DNA from: Paractinoplanes maris
GTDB taxonomy: Bacteria; Actinomycetota; Actinomycetes; Mycobacteriales; Micromonosporaceae
DNA length: 64,000 nucleotides
Direction of reading: 5' to 3'
NCBI RefSeq assembly: GCF_023544465.1
Contig: NZ_JALPVL010000016.1
Coordinates: 62,001 to 126,000 of the forward strand
Of this stretch, positions 33,277 to 42,688 are shown one piece after another. The notes beneath the pieces were generated by a model. It saw only the letters and a list, made by a program, of their open reading frames with translations. It was not told the origin of the DNA and made no database searches. How positions within the stretch are numbered: the first letter of the stretch is position 1; each line of letters begins with the position of its first letter. Made by a program: the position numbers and the translations under genes.

Positions 33277-34052
33277 GGAAGTCCCTCTCGTCGTCCGCCA
33301 CTCGCTCGAAGTGAAACTTAGCCTACAGAACTAGTAGGCATTCGCGAGAGATGGCGGCGCACTTCACCTGCGGGGCGGCCACGGGGCGGCGCGCTTTACG
33401 TGCGGGTGAGCAGACGGCGCCACCACGTGACACGGCGGAAGCGGGGGCACGCCCCCGGCCCGCACAGGGAGCATTCGGTTCCTTGCCGGTAGTGCCGGTG
33501 AGCATCGTGCTCATGCCCGCAGACACAGAGGGCTTCATCAGCGTTCATCGTCTCACCAACGGTAAGGCGGCCCGAAAGCTACGGGGGCTACGCGGTTCGG
33601 TGACCTGCGCTGATATGTACCCCGGCCGGCACACTCCCATTCATCGATGAGTCGGCAACCAATCTGCAACCGAACGCGTACGCACCGTAATGTCCGCATG
33701 CGGTGAGGGATTTCACTGGGAGTAATCCGGCATTTTGCATACGACGGGATTGGGATATCGCGGTCATCTATGCGAGGGTTGTCGCTTTCATGGGCGACGC
33801 GCCCTGACCGACGGCAAATGTCCGTTACCGGCGGTAACGATGTGACGAAAATCTTCGGCAGTTGCCCATGTGAATACACTGCGGTCAACCGATTAGCGAC
33901 AATGATCCGTCCGGTCGCCAGTAGGTTGTCTTTTCGGTCGGTTGACGCTTGGTAGCGGCTTGCTAGGTTGGTCGACAGAAGCGAAAGCCCTACGCTTCTT
34001 GCCACCAGATTTGCCGATCGAACCGCTTTGCCGCCCCCGGGAAGGGACCGAC
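33277..34052. other. Intergenic control region of the glycan genes
   Basis: A 776-bp stretch without a supported gene. It separates the minus-strand sulfotransferase from the plus-strand glycosyltransferase operon. A palindrome GCCTAC-N7-GTAGGC lies at 33321-33339, 45 bp before the sulfotransferase start. The part from about 33640 to 33960 is visibly lower in GC than the flanks. Short open frames on both strands have no recognisable features. Confidence 0.5.
33942..33969 (+). promoter_or_regulatory. Putative sigma-70-type promoter
   Basis: TTGACG (33942-33947), a 16-bp spacer and TAGGTT (33964-33969), 83 bp before the first GT2 gene. The -35 is close to consensus; the assignment is by eye. 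Confidence 0.45.
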
Positions 34053-34985
34053 ATGGAGTTTTCGACGCCCGCAGCGAACACGTGGGGTGACGGAGGTACG
34101 TCACCCACCGTAAGCGTGGTGATTCCGACCCTCAACGAGGAGCGCAACCTCCCGCACGTTTTCGCCAAACTGCCGGCGAACATCAACGAGGTGGTTCTGG
34201 TCGACGGTGGCTCGAAGGACCGGACTGTCGAGGTCGCCCGCGAGCTGCGCCCCGACGTCGTCGTGGTGCAGCAGACCCGCACCGGCAAGGGCAACGCCCT
34301 GGCGTGTGGCTTCGAGGCGTGCACCGGCGACATCATCGTGATGATCGACGCCGACGGCTCGACCGACCCGGCCGAGATCCCGCTGTTCGTCAAGAAGCTC
34401 ACCGACGGCGCCGACTTCGTGAAGGGCAGCCGGTTCAACCACGGCGGCCACAGCCACGACATCACCAAGCTGCGCAAGCTGGGCAACGACGGCCTCAACG
34501 TCGTGGTCAACGTCCTGTTCGGGACGAAGTTCACCGACCTCTGCTACGGCTACAACGCCTTCTGGCGCACGGTCGTGCCGGTGCTCGACCTGCCCGACAC
34601 GAAGCTCCCCCGCAAGACCGACGGCACCAAGCACTGGGGCGACGGCTTCGAGATCGAGACCATGATCAACATCCGGGCCGCGGTCGACGGGATGAAGGTC
34701 GGCGAGGTCGGCAGCATCGAGCACCGCCGGATCCACGGCGAGACCAACCTGAACACGTTCCGGGACGGTTTCCGCGTGCTGCGCACCATCTTCAGTGAGT
34801 TCGGCCGCATGCGCAGCCAGAAGCGCACCGGCGAGCGCCGCCCGGGTGGCGTCATCGTGCACCAGCAGCCGGGCACCCGCGCCCACGGCATCAAGCCCAC
34901 GCCGGCGCCGGCCGCCAAGCCCCCGGTGACCCGCGAGCGGGACGAGGTCGGTGCCGCGAGCACCGACATCAAGCCCCTGAGCTGA
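34053..34985 (+). CDS. Glycosyltransferase family 2, DPM1-like
   Basis: GT-A fold enzyme of 310 residues using a nucleotide or polyprenyl sugar. The N-terminal SVVIPTLNEERNLP and VDGGSKDRT and the DADGSTDP metal-binding DxD-like motif are clear. No membrane helices; a Pro/Ala tail follows residue 270. Similar to the cytoplasmic dolichyl-phosphate mannose synthase-like branch. ATG 34053 is preceded by GGGAAGGGACC; the longer open frame to 33942 overlaps the promoter. First of a run of three GT2 genes and a membrane protein. Confidence 0.9.
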   Translation: MEFSTPAANTWGDGGTSPTVSVVIPTLNEERNLPHVFAKLPANINEVVLVDGGSKDRTVEVARELRPDVVVVQQTRTGKGNALACGFEACTGDIIVMIDADGSTDPAEIPLFVKKLTDGADFVKGSRFNHGGHSHDITKLRKLGNDGLNVVVNVLFGTKFTDLCYGYNAFWRTVVPVLDLPDTKLPRKTDGTKHWGDGFEIETMINIRAAVDGMKVGEVGSIEHRRIHGETNLNTFRDGFRVLRTIFSEFGRMRSQKRTGERRPGGVIVHQQPGTRAHGIKPTPAPAAKPPVTRERDEVGAASTDIKPLS

Positions 34986-35029
34986 GCCTGCCGCGCCCGT
35001 CCCCACCCCTCGTTCCAGGAGACGCTCCC

Positions 35030-35995
35030 GTGGATTCCACCCCCCTCGACACGACCATCGTGATCCCGACGCACACGGAAGAACGCTGGTCCTCGCTCGT
35101 GCGGACCATCGCCTGCGCCAAGTCGCAGCAGACGGAGCCCGCCGAGGTCGTCGTGGTCGTCGATCACAACCCCGGCCTGTTCGCGCGGATCCAGCGTGAG
35201 CTGCCGGACGTGACGGTCCTCGAGAACGCCTACGCCAAGGGTGTCTCCGGCAACCGCAACACCGGTGGCTTCCACGCGAAGACTGCCCTAGTCGCCTTCA
35301 TGGACGACGACATCACCGCCGGCCCGGACTGGCTGGGGCGGCTCATCGAGCCGTTCGCCGACCCCCGGGTGGTCGGCACCGGCGGCGGCATCCTCCCCGA
35401 CTGGGAGGGCAAGGCCCCCCGGTGGATGCCGGAGGAGTTCCTGTGGGCGGTCGGTGGCTCGTACGCCGGCATGCCCACCGAGACCTCGCCGATCCGCAAC
35501 GTCTGGTCGGCCAGCATGGTCGTCCGCCGTGAGGTCTTCGACGCGGTCGGCGGGTTCCGGGTCGGCTTCGGCAAGCTCGGCGACCGCAACCGCCCCGAGG
35601 ACACCGAGCTCTGCCTGCGGATGAGCGCCCGGAGCGGCGGCCACTGGATGTACGTGCCGGGCGCCATGATCCGGCACGAGGTGCCGGCGAACCGCTCGAC
35701 CTTCCCGTGGTTCGTCAAGCGCTGCTACGCCGAGGGTCGCGGCAAGGTGCAGATGGCCGGCCTCGACGGCGGCGGCGACGACACCCTGGGCGCCGAGAAG
35801 TCCTACCTGTGGTCGCTGCCCAAGGCGGCGCTGCGCAACCTGGGCGCCGGCCTGACCGGCAAGGGCGCCGACAACTTCCTGCGCGCCGGCGGCATCGTCG
35901 CCGGCGTGGCCGCGGCGGGCTGGGGCGGCGTGGTCGAGACCGTCGCCGCCAAGCGCGCCCCCAAGGCCGCCAAGACTCTGGAGGCCGCGCGATGA
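35030..35995 (+). CDS. Glycosyltransferase family 2
   Basis: GT-A enzyme of 321 residues. TTIVIPTHTEERWSSL opens the fold; FMDDDITAG is the DxD motif; RPEDTELCLRMSARSG is the conserved ED loop typical of GT2 chain-extending enzymes. The Ala-rich C-terminal 60 residues are low-complexity. GTG start with GGAG nearby. The final TGA overlaps the next ATG as ATGA. Acceptor and donor sugars are unknown. Confidence 0.9.
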   Translation: MDSTPLDTTIVIPTHTEERWSSLVRTIACAKSQQTEPAEVVVVVDHNPGLFARIQRELPDVTVLENAYAKGVSGNRNTGGFHAKTALVAFMDDDITAGPDWLGRLIEPFADPRVVGTGGGILPDWEGKAPRWMPEEFLWAVGGSYAGMPTETSPIRNVWSASMVVRREVFDAVGGFRVGFGKLGDRNRPEDTELCLRMSARSGGHWMYVPGAMIRHEVPANRSTFPWFVKRCYAEGRGKVQMAGLDGGGDDTLGAEKSYLWSLPKAALRNLGAGLTGKGADNFLRAGGIVAGVAAAGWGGVVETVAAKRAPKAAKTLEAAR

Positions 35996-37338
35996 GCGCC
36001 GACACCAACCGCGTGGTCATCCCGGCCCAGCGCACGGGAGCCGTCGACGACGGCACCGTCGTGCCCGGCATCGTCCGCGACCTCGAGCTCTCCGAGCCGC
36101 TGCCCACGATCGCCGCCCTGCAGCCCGAGGGCCGCCGGGCCGAGCAGGTCTGGCTCCTCGTCCGCCTGCACTCCGAGCCGCTCGGCGCGCTGCTGCTCGA
36201 CATCCCGCAGCAGGGCCTGACCCCGGCCGACCTGGCCGCCGCGGTGGAGTCCGAACTGGGTGACGTCGTCCGCCCCCGCCTCGGCGGGGCCGCGGTGCCG
36301 GTGCACGGGCTCAACCCGGCCAGCGAGCCCGAGTTCCTGGCCCAGCGCCGCTCGGTGCTGACCACCGCGCCGCACATCACCGTCGTCGTCTGCACCCGGG
36401 AGCACCCGGGCGAGCTCGCCCGCTGCCTCGACAGCCTGCTGGTCCAGCAGTACCCGTCGTACCGGATCCTGGTCGTCGACAACGCCCCGGTGAGCGAGGC
36501 GACGGCTGAGGTCGTGCGCTCGGCCGCCCGCCGCGGCCCGGTCGACTACCTGCTCGAGCCCAAGGCCGGCCTGTCGTTCGCCCGCAACACCGCGGTCCGG
36601 GCCGCGCCGGGCGAGATCCTGGCCTGGCTCGACGACGACGAGGTGGCCGACCCGCACTGGCTGGCCGAGGTGGCCCGGGCCCTGCACGAGCACCCGGACG
36701 CCGACGTCGTCTCCGGCGTCATCGTGCCGGCCGAGCTCGAGACCAAGGCGCAGATCTGGTTCGAGCAGTTCGGCGGGCACAGCAAGGGCCGCGGGTTCAA
36801 GCCGGACGAGTTCGGGCCGCACACCAAGCACACCCAGAGCCCGCTCTACCCGCTGCCGCCGTTCGGCACCGGGGCCAACATGACCTTCCGGCCCGGCGTC
36901 ATCGAGCGGATCGGCCTGTTCGACACCGCGCTCGGCGCCGGCACCCCGGCGATGGGCTCCGAGGACACCCTGGCGTTCACCCAGGTGCTGCTCACCGGAG
37001 GCACCATCGTCTATCAGCCCAGCGCGGTCACCCGGCACTACCACCGGCGCGACCTCGAGGGCCTGCGCAAGCAGATGGTCGGCTACGGCACGGGGCTGGT
37101 CGCCGCGTACACGAGCCTGTTGCTCTCTCGTCCGGCTTTGATCTTTCCGCTGCTCAAGCTCGTGCCGAGCGCGCTCAAGGACATGACCGGCAAGGACACC
37201 GCCCGGACGGCGACCATCCGCGAGGACTTCCCCCAGGAGCTGCTCTCGGCCAACCGGCGTGGCATGCTGGCGGGACCGCGCGCCTACCTCAAATCGCGCC
37301 GCGCGGCACGGGCTAAGGTACGCGCCACCCAGGCTTAG
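35992..37338 (+). CDS. Glycosyltransferase family 2 with N-terminal extension
   Basis: Protein of 448 residues. Residues 1-125 are an extra domain without recognisable motif; the GT-A domain starts at about 130 with ITVVVCTREHPGELARCLDSL, has LDDDEVADPHW (DxD) and GSEDTLAFTQVLL. Start ATG overlaps the previous stop. Possibly a hydrophobic patch near 370 associates with membrane. Co-transcribed with the neighbours. Confidence 0.9.
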   Translation: MSADTNRVVIPAQRTGAVDDGTVVPGIVRDLELSEPLPTIAALQPEGRRAEQVWLLVRLHSEPLGALLLDIPQQGLTPADLAAAVESELGDVVRPRLGGAAVPVHGLNPASEPEFLAQRRSVLTTAPHITVVVCTREHPGELARCLDSLLVQQYPSYRILVVDNAPVSEATAEVVRSAARRGPVDYLLEPKAGLSFARNTAVRAAPGEILAWLDDDEVADPHWLAEVARALHEHPDADVVSGVIVPAELETKAQIWFEQFGGHSKGRGFKPDEFGPHTKHTQSPLYPLPPFGTGANMTFRPGVIERIGLFDTALGAGTPAMGSEDTLAFTQVLLTGGTIVYQPSAVTRHYHRRDLEGLRKQMVGYGTGLVAAYTSLLLSRPALIFPLLKLVPSALKDMTGKDTARTATIREDFPQELLSANRRGMLAGPRAYLKSRRAARAKVRATQA

Positions 37339-37411
37339 CTCCATCGACCGGGCGCGTTGCCCGTAACGCGTCCGGCCTACAGCGCCACGACGTTCACGGA
37401 GGCCCACCCCC

Positions 37412-39850
37412 ATGCAGCAACGCTCGGCCGAAACGCCGGAACAACCGGCACCGGACTCCACCGTCCGGATCGTGCTCGGCGCCGCCGGCGAAGCCCACCC
37501 GGCGCCGGACGCGACGGCGGTGATCTCGACCGTCGACAAGGACGCGACGACCCGCCTCGAGGTGGGCGACCGGACCGTACGGATCCCGATCGGCCCGGAC
37601 GACGCGTCGGAGACCCGCTACATGCCGGCCCCCGTGCTCACCACCGCGGGCGGCGCGACCGCTGCGGCCGACCCGGCTCCGGCCGCCGAGCCCGAGACCG
37701 GCGCCGACCACCGCCCCGAGTTCGCCCTGGCCGGTGGCGTCGCCGGGGTGATCGGCCTGCTCGGCATCGTCCTGCCCAACGGCGCGCTCAGCATGATGCT
37801 GTCGCTGATCCTGGTCGTGTTCGGCCCGGGCGCGGCCCTCATGTCGGTCGCCAACGTGCGCAACCGCTTGGTCTCGTGGGCGCTGGCCGTGGCCGGCAGC
37901 CTCACGATCGTCACGCTCGTCGCCGTGCTCAGCCTGTGGGCCCGGGTGTGGGAGCCGACGGCGGTGCTGGGCCTGCTGGCCGGCGTCACCGTGGTCGGCT
38001 CGATCGTCCAGTTCGTCCGGCTCACCCGCGCCGGCGTCCCGCTGATCCTGGGCCGGGCCGGCCCGGCCCGGGCCACCGTGGACAACGGCATCGTGCTGGG
38101 CGCGGTCCCGTTCATCACCCTGGTCCTCGGCGTCGGCCTGTGGGCCCTGGCACTGGCCCAGCTCGACCCGGACGAGGTCGGCCTCTACGGCTTCAGTGCC
38201 GCGCTCGGCGTGCCGTTCATCGTCGGCACCGTGCTGCTGTTCATCGGCTTCGCCGTCGAGCTGTTCGGCCGGGCCCGCCCGCTGGTGCTCGTCGCCCATC
38301 TGATCGTCGTGCCGATCATCATGCAGGCCACCGTCCCGCTGCTGGACGGCACGATCGAGTACGCCTGGACCTACAAGCACATCGGCGTCGTCGACCTGAT
38401 CAACGCCAACGGCAGCCTGATCAGCGGCAGCGACATCTATCAGCAGTGGCCCGGCTTCTTCGCCGCGGTGGCCCTGCTCTCGCACGTCTCCGGCCTCGAC
38501 GGGCTCTCCTTCGCGGCCTGGTCGTCGTTGACGTTCGCCCTGATCACCTCGCTGATGGTGGCCGCGCTGCTGCGCCAGTTCACCAAGGACCGGCGGATCA
38601 TCGCGCTGGCCGTGCTGCTGTTCCAGGCCTGCATGTGGGTCGACATCGGCTACTTCTCGCCCCAGGCGCTGGTCTTCGCGCTGATGCTGGCGTTCTGGGT
38701 GATCGTGACCCGCTGGCTGATCGCCCCGCCCGTGATCAAGGCCGAGCCCAAGGGCCGGATCGGCCGGCTGCGCGCCTGGGCTGTGAAGGGCATGCCGCAG
38801 GGCATCGAGACCGACCCCCGTACGCGGAAGTGGGCCGCCCTGGGCGCGACCGGCATCTTCGCCGCGATCGTGGTGTCGCACCAGCTGACCCCGGTGCTCA
38901 TGATGGTGCCGCTGTTCGCGCTGACCATCCTGGGCATCCTGCGGCCCAAGGTGTTCCTGGTCGGCCTGGTCGCCATCATGCTGATCTTCTTCGTGCCCCG
39001 GCTGGGCACGGTCAACAGCCAGTACAGCCTGTTCAGCTTCGACATCCTGTCCAACGCCTCGGGCAACTCGGCCAGTTGGAAGACGCCGGAGCAGGAGTTC
39101 TCGGCGACCGTGTCGCGGGTCCTGGCCATCGGCGTCTGGCTGGCCGCCCTGATCGCGGTCTTCCTGACCCGCAAGCGGCTGGGCCGGGTGCTGGTGCCGG
39201 CGTTGATCGGCTTCCTGCCGATGGTCACGCTGGTCGCCGGCAACTACGGCGGCGAGGCGATCTACCGGGTCTTCGCGTTCTCGATGCCGTTCGTCGGGCT
39301 GCTGATCGGCGTGCTGTGGGCCGGCAAGGGCCGGCGTGGGGTGCCCGCGATGCTCGCCTCGGGCGTGCTGCTGGCCATGCTGATGCTGGCCGGTCTGCAG
39401 GGCCTGCAGGGCCAGCTGATGGTGCACCAGGTGCGGGCGACCGACATCGAGGCGGCGCAGTACTTCTACGCCAACGCCGAACCCGGCTCGGGCCTGGTGC
39501 TGGTGGCGCCGAACTTCCCCAGCAAGCTCGAGGCCAACTACGGCGACTTCAACAAGGGCCACGTCTCGGTCGACATCTCGCTGATCGGCGACCCGCTGTT
39601 CACCGGCAACCTCAACGGCAGCCGGCTGCCCGACATCGAGACGTACATCCGCGACATGGACTACCCGACCAACTATCTGGTGGTCAGCGACGCGATGGAC
39701 GACTACGCCGACTACTTCGGCACGGCGGACGACAACGCGATGCAGTCGCTCGACGCGGCACTGCGCGGCTCGGCCAACTGGCAGGTCTTCTACCAGGGCC
39801 CCGGCGTGGCGATCTTCAAGCTGGTCGGCGCGGCACCGGCGGCCAACTGA
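37412..39850 (+). CDS. Large polytopic membrane protein (glycan export/synthesis, function unknown)
   Basis: Protein of 812 residues. Residues 1-105 are acidic, soluble and cytoplasmic; then about 13-15 hydrophobic helices from 108 to 670; a C-terminal soluble domain (about 670-800) contains ATDIEAAQYFYANAEPGSGL. The region GSDIYQQWPGFFAAVALLS resembles extracytoplasmic loops of GT-C-type enzymes, but no definitive motif is seen. ATG 37412 has GGAGG upstream. Given the preceding three GT2 genes, an assembly, polymerisation or GT-C role is inferred. Confidence 0.8.
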   Translation: MQQRSAETPEQPAPDSTVRIVLGAAGEAHPAPDATAVISTVDKDATTRLEVGDRTVRIPIGPDDASETRYMPAPVLTTAGGATAAADPAPAAEPETGADHRPEFALAGGVAGVIGLLGIVLPNGALSMMLSLILVVFGPGAALMSVANVRNRLVSWALAVAGSLTIVTLVAVLSLWARVWEPTAVLGLLAGVTVVGSIVQFVRLTRAGVPLILGRAGPARATVDNGIVLGAVPFITLVLGVGLWALALAQLDPDEVGLYGFSAALGVPFIVGTVLLFIGFAVELFGRARPLVLVAHLIVVPIIMQATVPLLDGTIEYAWTYKHIGVVDLINANGSLISGSDIYQQWPGFFAAVALLSHVSGLDGLSFAAWSSLTFALITSLMVAALLRQFTKDRRIIALAVLLFQACMWVDIGYFSPQALVFALMLAFWVIVTRWLIAPPVIKAEPKGRIGRLRAWAVKGMPQGIETDPRTRKWAALGATGIFAAIVVSHQLTPVLMMVPLFALTILGILRPKVFLVGLVAIMLIFFVPRLGTVNSQYSLFSFDILSNASGNSASWKTPEQEFSATVSRVLAIGVWLAALIAVFLTRKRLGRVLVPALIGFLPMVTLVAGNYGGEAIYRVFAFSMPFVGLLIGVLWAGKGRRGVPAMLASGVLLAMLMLAGLQGLQGQLMVHQVRATDIEAAQYFYANAEPGSGLVLVAPNFPSKLEANYGDFNKGHVSVDISLIGDPLFTGNLNGSRLPDIETYIRDMDYPTNYLVVSDAMDDYADYFGTADDNAMQSLDAALRGSANWQVFYQGPGVAIFKLVGAAPAAN

Positions 39851-39873
39851 TCCGCTTCGTCCCGTAGGTGAAT

Positions 39874-39905
39874 GAACGCCCGCCCGGCGTGCCGGGTGGG
39901 CGTTC
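39874..39905. terminator. Strong hairpin terminator
   Basis: GAACGCCCGCCCGGC / GCCGGGTGGGCGTTC with a 2-nt loop (39874-39905) and a mixed T-rich follow-on (GTCCGTTT). It ends the glycosyltransferase/membrane-protein transcript, 23 bp after the stop. Confidence 0.85.
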
Positions 39906-39924
39906 GTCCGTTTAGCCTCATGGT

Positions 39925-40302
39925 GTGAAGCTCAAGCTCAAGATGGGCACGAAGCAGATCGCCGCCCTGGTGATCGCCGTGCTGGTCGTTTTCGCCCTGC
40001 TCGTCGGCCGGGGCCGGAGCGGCGACGACGGCGGCGGCGGGCAGTCGGGCGGCACGCTGGACAACGGCGCCGTGGTGGCCTGCGACGACTTCGCGGCCGG
40101 CTCGGGCCAGGCGCGCAGCGACTCCACCCGCCTGGCGCTGGCCGACAAGGTCACCGCCTCCGCCGCCAAGAGCGACAACGACGCCGTCCGAGCGCGCGCG
40201 ATGGAGCTGGGCCGCAACGCCGACGAGGGCAACGCGGCCTGGCGGACGAGCTCGAACGCGCTCACCCAGGCCTGTGAGGACGCCGGCTGGACGGCGCCCT
40301 AG
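39925..40302 (+). CDS. Small single-pass membrane protein
   Basis: Hypothetical protein of 125 residues. Residues 10-30 form one hydrophobic helix (IAALVIAVLVVFALLVG) preceded by Lys residues, then a Gly/Asp linker and a small helical domain with two cysteines (VACDDF and TQACEDAG) that could form a disulfide outside the membrane. Not recognised. GTG start at 39925. Its TAG shares CTAG with the converging beta-helix gene. Confidence 0.65.
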   Translation: MKLKLKMGTKQIAALVIAVLVVFALLVGRGRSGDDGGGGQSGGTLDNGAVVACDDFAAGSGQARSDSTRLALADKVTASAAKSDNDAVRARAMELGRNADEGNAAWRTSSNALTQACEDAGWTAP

Positions 40303-41687
40303 CGCTTCAGCGTCGACGCCTTGTCGAACCCGGTGCGGGCCACCCACTGGTCGTAGGTGACCGAGGCCTCGGTGAAGCTGCCGTTGAGGATGCCGAAGTG
40401 GTTGTCCCCGGTCTCGTACTTGTTCTGGTTGATGACCATGTTGGGCGAGGCGCCGCCGTCGATCTGCAGGCGGAAGACGGCCGCGTTGTCGTTCCGGCTC
40501 ACCGTATTGCCGGTGATCTTCACGCCCTCGATGCTGCCCGCGAAGTCGCTGCCGGTGGCCAGCAGGAACGTGAACTTGCTCATGTCGCTGAAGGTGTTGC
40601 CGCTGACCGTCAGCCCGGCCGCGCACCGCAGCACCAGACCGGTGTCGTTCTCGAAGCCCTCGGGCCCGGAGCCGCCGATCGCCTTGTTGTTGCTGAAGAC
40701 GTTGCCGGCGCAGCCGCCGCCGTTGCCGGTGCCGGTCTCCATCACGCCGTCGTTCGTCTCGAACGTGTTCCCGGTGATCGTGGTGTTGGCGGCGTCGTAG
40801 ATCTCGATGCCGCCGCCGTCGATGCCGTAGTCGGTGGAGGGTCCGTAGTTGCGGCGCACCGTGTTGTTGCGGAACACCGGACCGGGGTTGGCGGTGATGA
40901 AGGTGGCCGACAGCCCGTAGCCACCGAAGTCGTCGTCGTCCGGGTCGGTGTTCTGGATGATCCGGTCCTGGTCGTGCACGTCGTTGCCGTCGACCAGCAC
41001 ACCTCGGCCGCCGCGGCTGATCGAGATGCCGCCGCCGTTGTGCATGACCTCGGATCCGGTGACCCGGACGTCCTGCGACTCGGTGACCAGGATGCCGTAA
41101 CACCCTACGGGCTTACCGGCCGCGTTCTCGCCGTGGCTGTCGCGCACGGTCACGCCGCGGATCGTCACCTTGCTGGTCTTGTGCACGCGGATGCCGCTGC
41201 CGTGGTCGCCGGTGACGTTCACGTCGGCGTTCGGCTTGGGCACGCAACCCCGTACGGTCAGGTCGGCGATCGTCGTGCCGGTGGCCGCGACCAGCACGCC
41301 GTCGCGCACGCCGGAGACACCCTCGACGGTGGCCTGCTCGCCGGGGGCGCTGCTGACCGACAGGTCGGGCCGCGACACCGTGAAGGGGGCGTAGGTGCCC
41401 TCCCGTACGAAGATCTTGGAACCGGCCGGGGCGACCTCCACCGCGTGCGAGATCGTCTTCCACGGCTTCTCGGGGCTGCCGTCGGCGTCGTCGGCACCGT
41501 GCGTGGACACCCACAGGCCGGGGCCGGCGGCGTCGACGTCGGGCGGGGCCTCGTAGAAGTAGGCGCGATATCCGGCGGCGGCCGTGCCGCCGAGCAGAAG
41601 CACGACGATCAGGCCCAGCCACAGGCGGCGGGAACCGGCCGGAGCGCGATGACTGCGACGCTTCGCCCGGTGGTGCGCTCCGGTCAC
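40299..41687 (-). CDS. Membrane-anchored right-handed beta-helix protein
   Basis: Protein of 462 residues. A basic N-terminus precedes one transmembrane helix (about 21-40, LWLGLIVVLLLGGTAAAGY), so it is anchored with the body outside. The rest is a parallel beta-helix of the pectate-lyase/PbH1 type with rungs such as GILVTESQDVRVTGSEVMHN, GVLVDGNDVH and TTITGNTFETN; a DUF1565-like opening GSPEKPWKTISHAV is present. It likely binds or cleaves a polysaccharide. GTG 41687 overlaps the upstream GH26-like stop by 4 bp, so the frame beyond this is not used. Confidence 0.85.
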   Translation of the reverse strand: MTGAHHRAKRRSHRAPAGSRRLWLGLIVVLLLGGTAAAGYRAYFYEAPPDVDAAGPGLWVSTHGADDADGSPEKPWKTISHAVEVAPAGSKIFVREGTYAPFTVSRPDLSVSSAPGEQATVEGVSGVRDGVLVAATGTTIADLTVRGCVPKPNADVNVTGDHGSGIRVHKTSKVTIRGVTVRDSHGENAAGKPVGCYGILVTESQDVRVTGSEVMHNGGGISISRGGRGVLVDGNDVHDQDRIIQNTDPDDDDFGGYGLSATFITANPGPVFRNNTVRRNYGPSTDYGIDGGGIEIYDAANTTITGNTFETNDGVMETGTGNGGGCAGNVFSNNKAIGGSGPEGFENDTGLVLRCAAGLTVSGNTFSDMSKFTFLLATGSDFAGSIEGVKITGNTVSRNDNAAVFRLQIDGGASPNMVINQNKYETGDNHFGILNGSFTEASVTYDQWVARTGFDKASTLKR

Positions 41688-42688
41688 CCGATGAAGACCG
41701 GGTCGTTCGACATCGCCTTGTAGGCCGCCAGCGTCGCCGCCGTCGAGTCGATCCGCCAGTTCTCCCGCGACGTCGGGTGGGTGTCGGTGTCGAACCAGAC
41801 GGCCGCGCCGACGGCGGGATGCGACTTCACCCACGAGCGGAAGGCGACGATCCAGTCGGGCTTGGTGCTGCCGCCGCGGTCGATCGCCGAGACCTCGGAG
41901 ATCATGATGGGCTTCCGGGTCGCGTACGTCTCGTAGAACTCGTCGAACATGTCGGCCGGCGTCTGGGTCTGCGCGAAGCCCGAAACCCCTGCCCAGTCGA
42001 CGTATTCATCCCCTGGATAGTAGTTCGTGAAGGTGTTCCAAGATTCACTGGGGCGCGAGTTCCAGTTCGGGCTCCACACCCACGAGACGTTGTCCGCACC
42101 TTCGTCGGCGAAGATGCCGTGGATGCGGCGGAAGGCCTTGATATAGCCCGCCGTGTCCCGGTTGTTGGCCGGTCCGCCCCATTCGTAGAAGTCACGATTC
42201 ATGTCCCAGGCCCAGCGCAGCAGCGTCGGCCGCTTCCGTCTGGCCATGCGCTGGGCGGCCCGCGCGATCAGCTTGTCGGACTTGCCGCCGTTCACGTCCT
42301 TGTAGGCCGGCCCCCGCCACGAGATCATCAGCGTGCTCTTGGGCGACACGTAGGCCAGCGAGACCGGCAGCTGGTCGTCCCACGAGTAATAGCGGTGCAC
42401 GATCCGCTCCGGGCGGCCGAGCTGGCGGCGGCGCAGGTCGATGCCCGCGTTCGCGCCACGGCCTTTCAGATCGACGTACGCCCCGAGCATGACCTTGCCC
42501 GGCTCGAGCGGGACCGCTCCCCCGCCCTCGGTGACCACCGGCGTCTCCCCGACCACCTCACCGGGCTGGGGCGCGGAGTGCGACACCACCGGCGGCACGG
42601 CATCGTCCGAGCGGTACTCCTTGCCGCAGCCGGCGAGGGGCGCGGCGGCGGCCAGGGCGCCCAGGCCCAGCAGGCTCCGGCGCCTCAC
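41684..42688 (-). CDS. GH26-like lipoprotein glycoside hydrolase
   Basis: Protein of 334 residues with an RR signal and a lipobox LAGC (Cys21), so lipid-anchored outside. The TIM-barrel features match mannanase-type GH26: RWAWDMNRDF, VWSPNWNS and MISEVSAID with nucleophile-type Glu265. The acid/base position, normally Glu, is Asp162 here, which may alter activity. GTG start overlaps the upstream deacetylase stop (GTGA) and its own stop overlaps the beta-helix start. Substrate is presumably a mannan-like or other surface polymer. Confidence 0.82.
   Translation of the reverse strand: MRRRSLLGLGALAAAAPLAGCGKEYRSDDAVPPVVSHSAPQPGEVVGETPVVTEGGGAVPLEPGKVMLGAYVDLKGRGANAGIDLRRRQLGRPERIVHRYYSWDDQLPVSLAYVSPKSTLMISWRGPAYKDVNGGKSDKLIARAAQRMARRKRPTLLRWAWDMNRDFYEWGGPANNRDTAGYIKAFRRIHGIFADEGADNVSWVWSPNWNSRPSESWNTFTNYYPGDEYVDWAGVSGFAQTQTPADMFDEFYETYATRKPIMISEVSAIDRGGSTKPDWIVAFRSWVKSHPAVGAAVWFDTDTHPTSRENWRIDSTAATLAAYKAMSNDPVFIG

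Noticed and set aside
33351..34104. Small genes in the gap before the glycosyltransferases
   Set aside because: Open frames of up to 183 codons on either strand have no start context, no motifs and mixed composition.
37357..39867. An 836-residue plus frame overlapping the membrane protein
   Set aside because: Arg/Pro/Gly-rich shadow; the 812-residue frame has the hydrophobic helices and a good Shine-Dalgarno.
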